NCBI GenBank assembly: GCA_902787305.1
Contig: CADAFS010000011.1
Coordinates: forward strand, 1 to 33,376
DNA from: an uncultured Pseudomonadota bacterium
GTDB taxonomy: Bacteria; Pseudomonadota; Alphaproteobacteria; Rs-D84
DNA: 33,376 nt
Direction: 5' to 3'
The notes under the pieces are model-generated. The model did not search any database. It saw nothing but the letters and a program-made list of their open reading frames with translations, and was not told the origin of the DNA. This document shows, piece after piece, positions 32,112-33,376 of the stretch. The position numbers and the translations under genes were made by a program. The first letter of the stretch is position 1; the number at the start of each line of letters is the position of its first letter.

Positions 32112-32987
32112 TTACACCTCTAATTTTTTGCCTTCCATGTCGCCACATATGCGTTTGGTAAGACCGGTTAGCACCGCGCCCGGGCCAACTTCGATTGTTT
32201 CCGTAATACCCAAATCGTGCATTGCCAATACACTTTCGCGCCAACGAACGCCGTGTGTGATTTGATAAACCAAGGCATCGCGAATTTCATCCGGGTCACT
32301 TATTGGCGTGCATGTTTTATTCGAAATCAACGCCGCCACCGGTTTTTTTATTTCGGTCTGGGCCAACGCCGCACGCATTTCATCCGCCGCGGGTGATTGA
32401 ATCCGACAATGCACCGGCACCGACAGCGCAAGTGGCATTGCCCGCCGTGCGCCGGCGGCGCGCGCATCTTCCAATGTTTTTTCAACAATTTCTCTGCTAC
32501 CTGAAATCACAACCTGGCCTGGGGAATTATCGTTCGCAACATCGCAATCATTTTTCGCACAGATATCACGCACAACATCAATATCCAAACCCAAGATAAC
32601 CGCGGTTAAACCCTGACCCACTGGAACCGCGCGCTGCATCGCGTCCCCGCGCAGGCGCAAAAGTTTTGCGGTATCCGCAACGGACAACGCACCCGCCGCA
32701 CACAGCGCCGTATATTCGCCCAACGAATGCCCCGCGACATATTGCGAGAGTTTCACGTTTGCCGCGCGCAACATTGCAATAGATGTGGCCATAATCGCCG
32801 GTTGCACATTTGTCGTCAATGTTAAATCTTCCATCGGGCCATTAAAAATAATGTCAGACAGTTTTTGGTTTAACGCATCGTCAACTTCGTCAAAAACCGC
32901 ACGCGCCGCCGCATTGTTTTCATACAGTTCGCGCCCCATACCAACACTTTGCGAACCTTGACCCGGAAAAACAAGTATCGATGACAT
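32112..32987 (-). CDS. fabD: Malonyl-CoA-acyl carrier protein transacylase
   Basis: FabD transfers malonyl from CoA to ACP. The 291-residue product has the N-terminal FPGQGSQSVGMG, the nucleophile elbow GHSLGEYTAL (Ser 88), the conserved Gln-containing PAIMATSI region, and the catalytic His region (SVPVHCRIQSPAADEM). It ends in the expected VGPGAVLTGLTKR. It is slightly shorter than the usual ~310 residues. An AAGGAG ribosome site and a good promoter mark the start of the fabD-unknown-fabG-mnmG unit. fabF and acpP are not next to it. Confidence 0.95.
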   Translation of the reverse strand: MSSILVFPGQGSQSVGMGRELYENNAAARAVFDEVDDALNQKLSDIIFNGPMEDLTLTTNVQPAIMATSIAMLRAANVKLSQYVAGHSLGEYTALCAAGALSVADTAKLLRLRGDAMQRAVPVGQGLTAVILGLDIDVVRDICAKNDCDVANDNSPGQVVISGSREIVEKTLEDARAAGARRAMPLALSVPVHCRIQSPAADEMRAALAQTEIKKPVAALISNKTCTPISDPDEIRDALVYQITHGVRWRESVLAMHDLGITETIEVGPGAVLTGLTKRICGDMEGKKLEV

Positions 32988-33008
32988 ATCGTCACTCCTT
33001 TTTTTGCA

Positions 33009-33036
33009 ATTATAGCAAGTAAAATCATGTATGCAA
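33009..33036 (-). promoter_or_regulatory. Promoter of the fabD unit
   Basis: On the minus strand TTGCAT (33031-33036) and TATAAT (33009-33014) are separated by 16 bp, with a normal leader and ribosome binding site before fabD. Confidence 0.65.
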
Positions 33037-33169
33037 GGATAGTGTTTAGGTCATGCATAGATTGGATAGCAAATTGCACAAGTAATTTGTATGATTTCAG
33101 GGGTGGTTTTTTTGGAGTGTGAGAATTTACGCAAACCCGCGGAATCCGTGGGGTTGCTGGGGATAAAAA

Positions 33170-33202
33170 GTGTTAAAAAAAACCAAGGTTTTTAGTCAAC
33201 AC
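33170..33202 (+). promoter_or_regulatory. Distal palindrome of the right cassette
   Basis: GTGTT/CAACAC arms around AAAAACC-AA-GGTTTTT, centred near 33185.5, matching 597-629. Confidence 0.5.
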
Positions 33203-33278
33203 TTTTTTTCAAAAATCCAAAATTTTTATTTTCTGTAAAATCAATGACTTACGATTTTTCGAATTTTGGCCGAACAGG

Positions 33279-33307
33279 GTGTCAAAAAACCTTGGTTTTT
33301 GTTACAC
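33279..33307 (+). promoter_or_regulatory. Proximal palindrome of the right cassette
   Basis: GTGT/ACAC arms around AAAAACC-TT-GGTTTTT, centred near 33292.5, again 107 bp from the distal site and matching 492-520. Confidence 0.55.
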
Positions 33308-33348
33308 TTTTAAAAGTAATAAAACAAGCAGGAAAAGGAGAGTAAATC

Positions 33349-33376
33349 ATGCGAATCGGATTTAGTCATTATAACG
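33349..33376 (+). CDS. Start of a second MRIG-leader gene (cut by window end)
   Basis: Only nine codons are present (MRIGFSHYN). The ATG follows the same ribosome site and shares its first four codons with the gene at the left edge; after that the reading diverges (FSHYN here, NLLLC there). With so little sequence, neither a signal peptide nor a function can be judged. Confidence 0.55.

Larger units (their letters stand above)
33126..33360 (+). repeat. Right copy of MRIG regulatory cassette
   Basis: This is near-identical to the reverse complement of 428-675, including both palindromes, the GC-rich outer motif, the AAGGAGAG ribosome site and the first four codons. Between about 33308 and 33329 it differs clearly from the left copy. 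Confidence 0.8.

Overview
The window looks like chromosomal DNA from an uncultured, probably host-associated alphaproteobacterium with a modest-GC, compact genome. The evidence is the alphaproteobacterial style of bL36, an initiator tRNA with an AGG/CCU anticodon-stem core, a detached virB3-virB4 pair as in Rickettsiales-like lineages, a DUF374-lpxK-lpxC lipid A cluster, and many short secreted proteins and lipoproteins without close known relatives. The lineage is inferred from gene content only; no 16S rRNA is present.

Layout. 1-439: a small secreted protein read leftwards. 428-675: its long upstream cassette, which recurs inverted at 33126-33360 in front of a second, truncated gene starting with the same four codons (MRIG). 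821-5451: a leftward block for a type IVb (IncI1-like) pilus machine (PilO, PilP, ATPase, inner-membrane GspF-type protein). 5716-8796: lipid A genes (DUF374 acyltransferase, LpxK, LpxC) plus a lipoprotein. 8976-9052: initiator tRNA, followed by a patch holding partial copies of the tRNA 3' end and three hairpins. 9427-11101: an AT-rich accessory cluster (Bro-N protein, two lipoproteins, a membrane peptide). 11115-12906: ychF and a divergent short SufD-like gene. 12969-13103: rpmJ. 13141-13382: a dense array of DnaA-box-like 9-mers, a candidate replication origin. 13415-16765: virB3, virB4 and a secreted HEEKH protein. 17035-25061: a tightly coupled six-gene operon mreC-mreD-mrdA-rodA-topA-dnaG. 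25201-29141: rpmI-rplT-pheS-pheT. 29386-32987: fabD, an unknown 106-aa protein, fabG and a compact mnmG.

Functionally the window mixes cell-envelope construction (lipid A, elongasome, fatty acids), replication (DnaG, TopA, possible oriC), translation (bL20, bL35, bL36, PheRS, MnmG, tRNA-fMet) and surface or secretion machines (type IVb pilus block, VirB3/VirB4). The less ordinary signals are between genes: the duplicated MRIG regulatory cassette with two palindromes at a fixed 107-bp spacing; a palindromic repeat family that begins at the stop codons of four genes; the DnaA-like box cluster; tRNA-derived fragments next to the accessory cluster; and three promoters placed so close to ATG that their mRNAs should be leaderless or nearly so.
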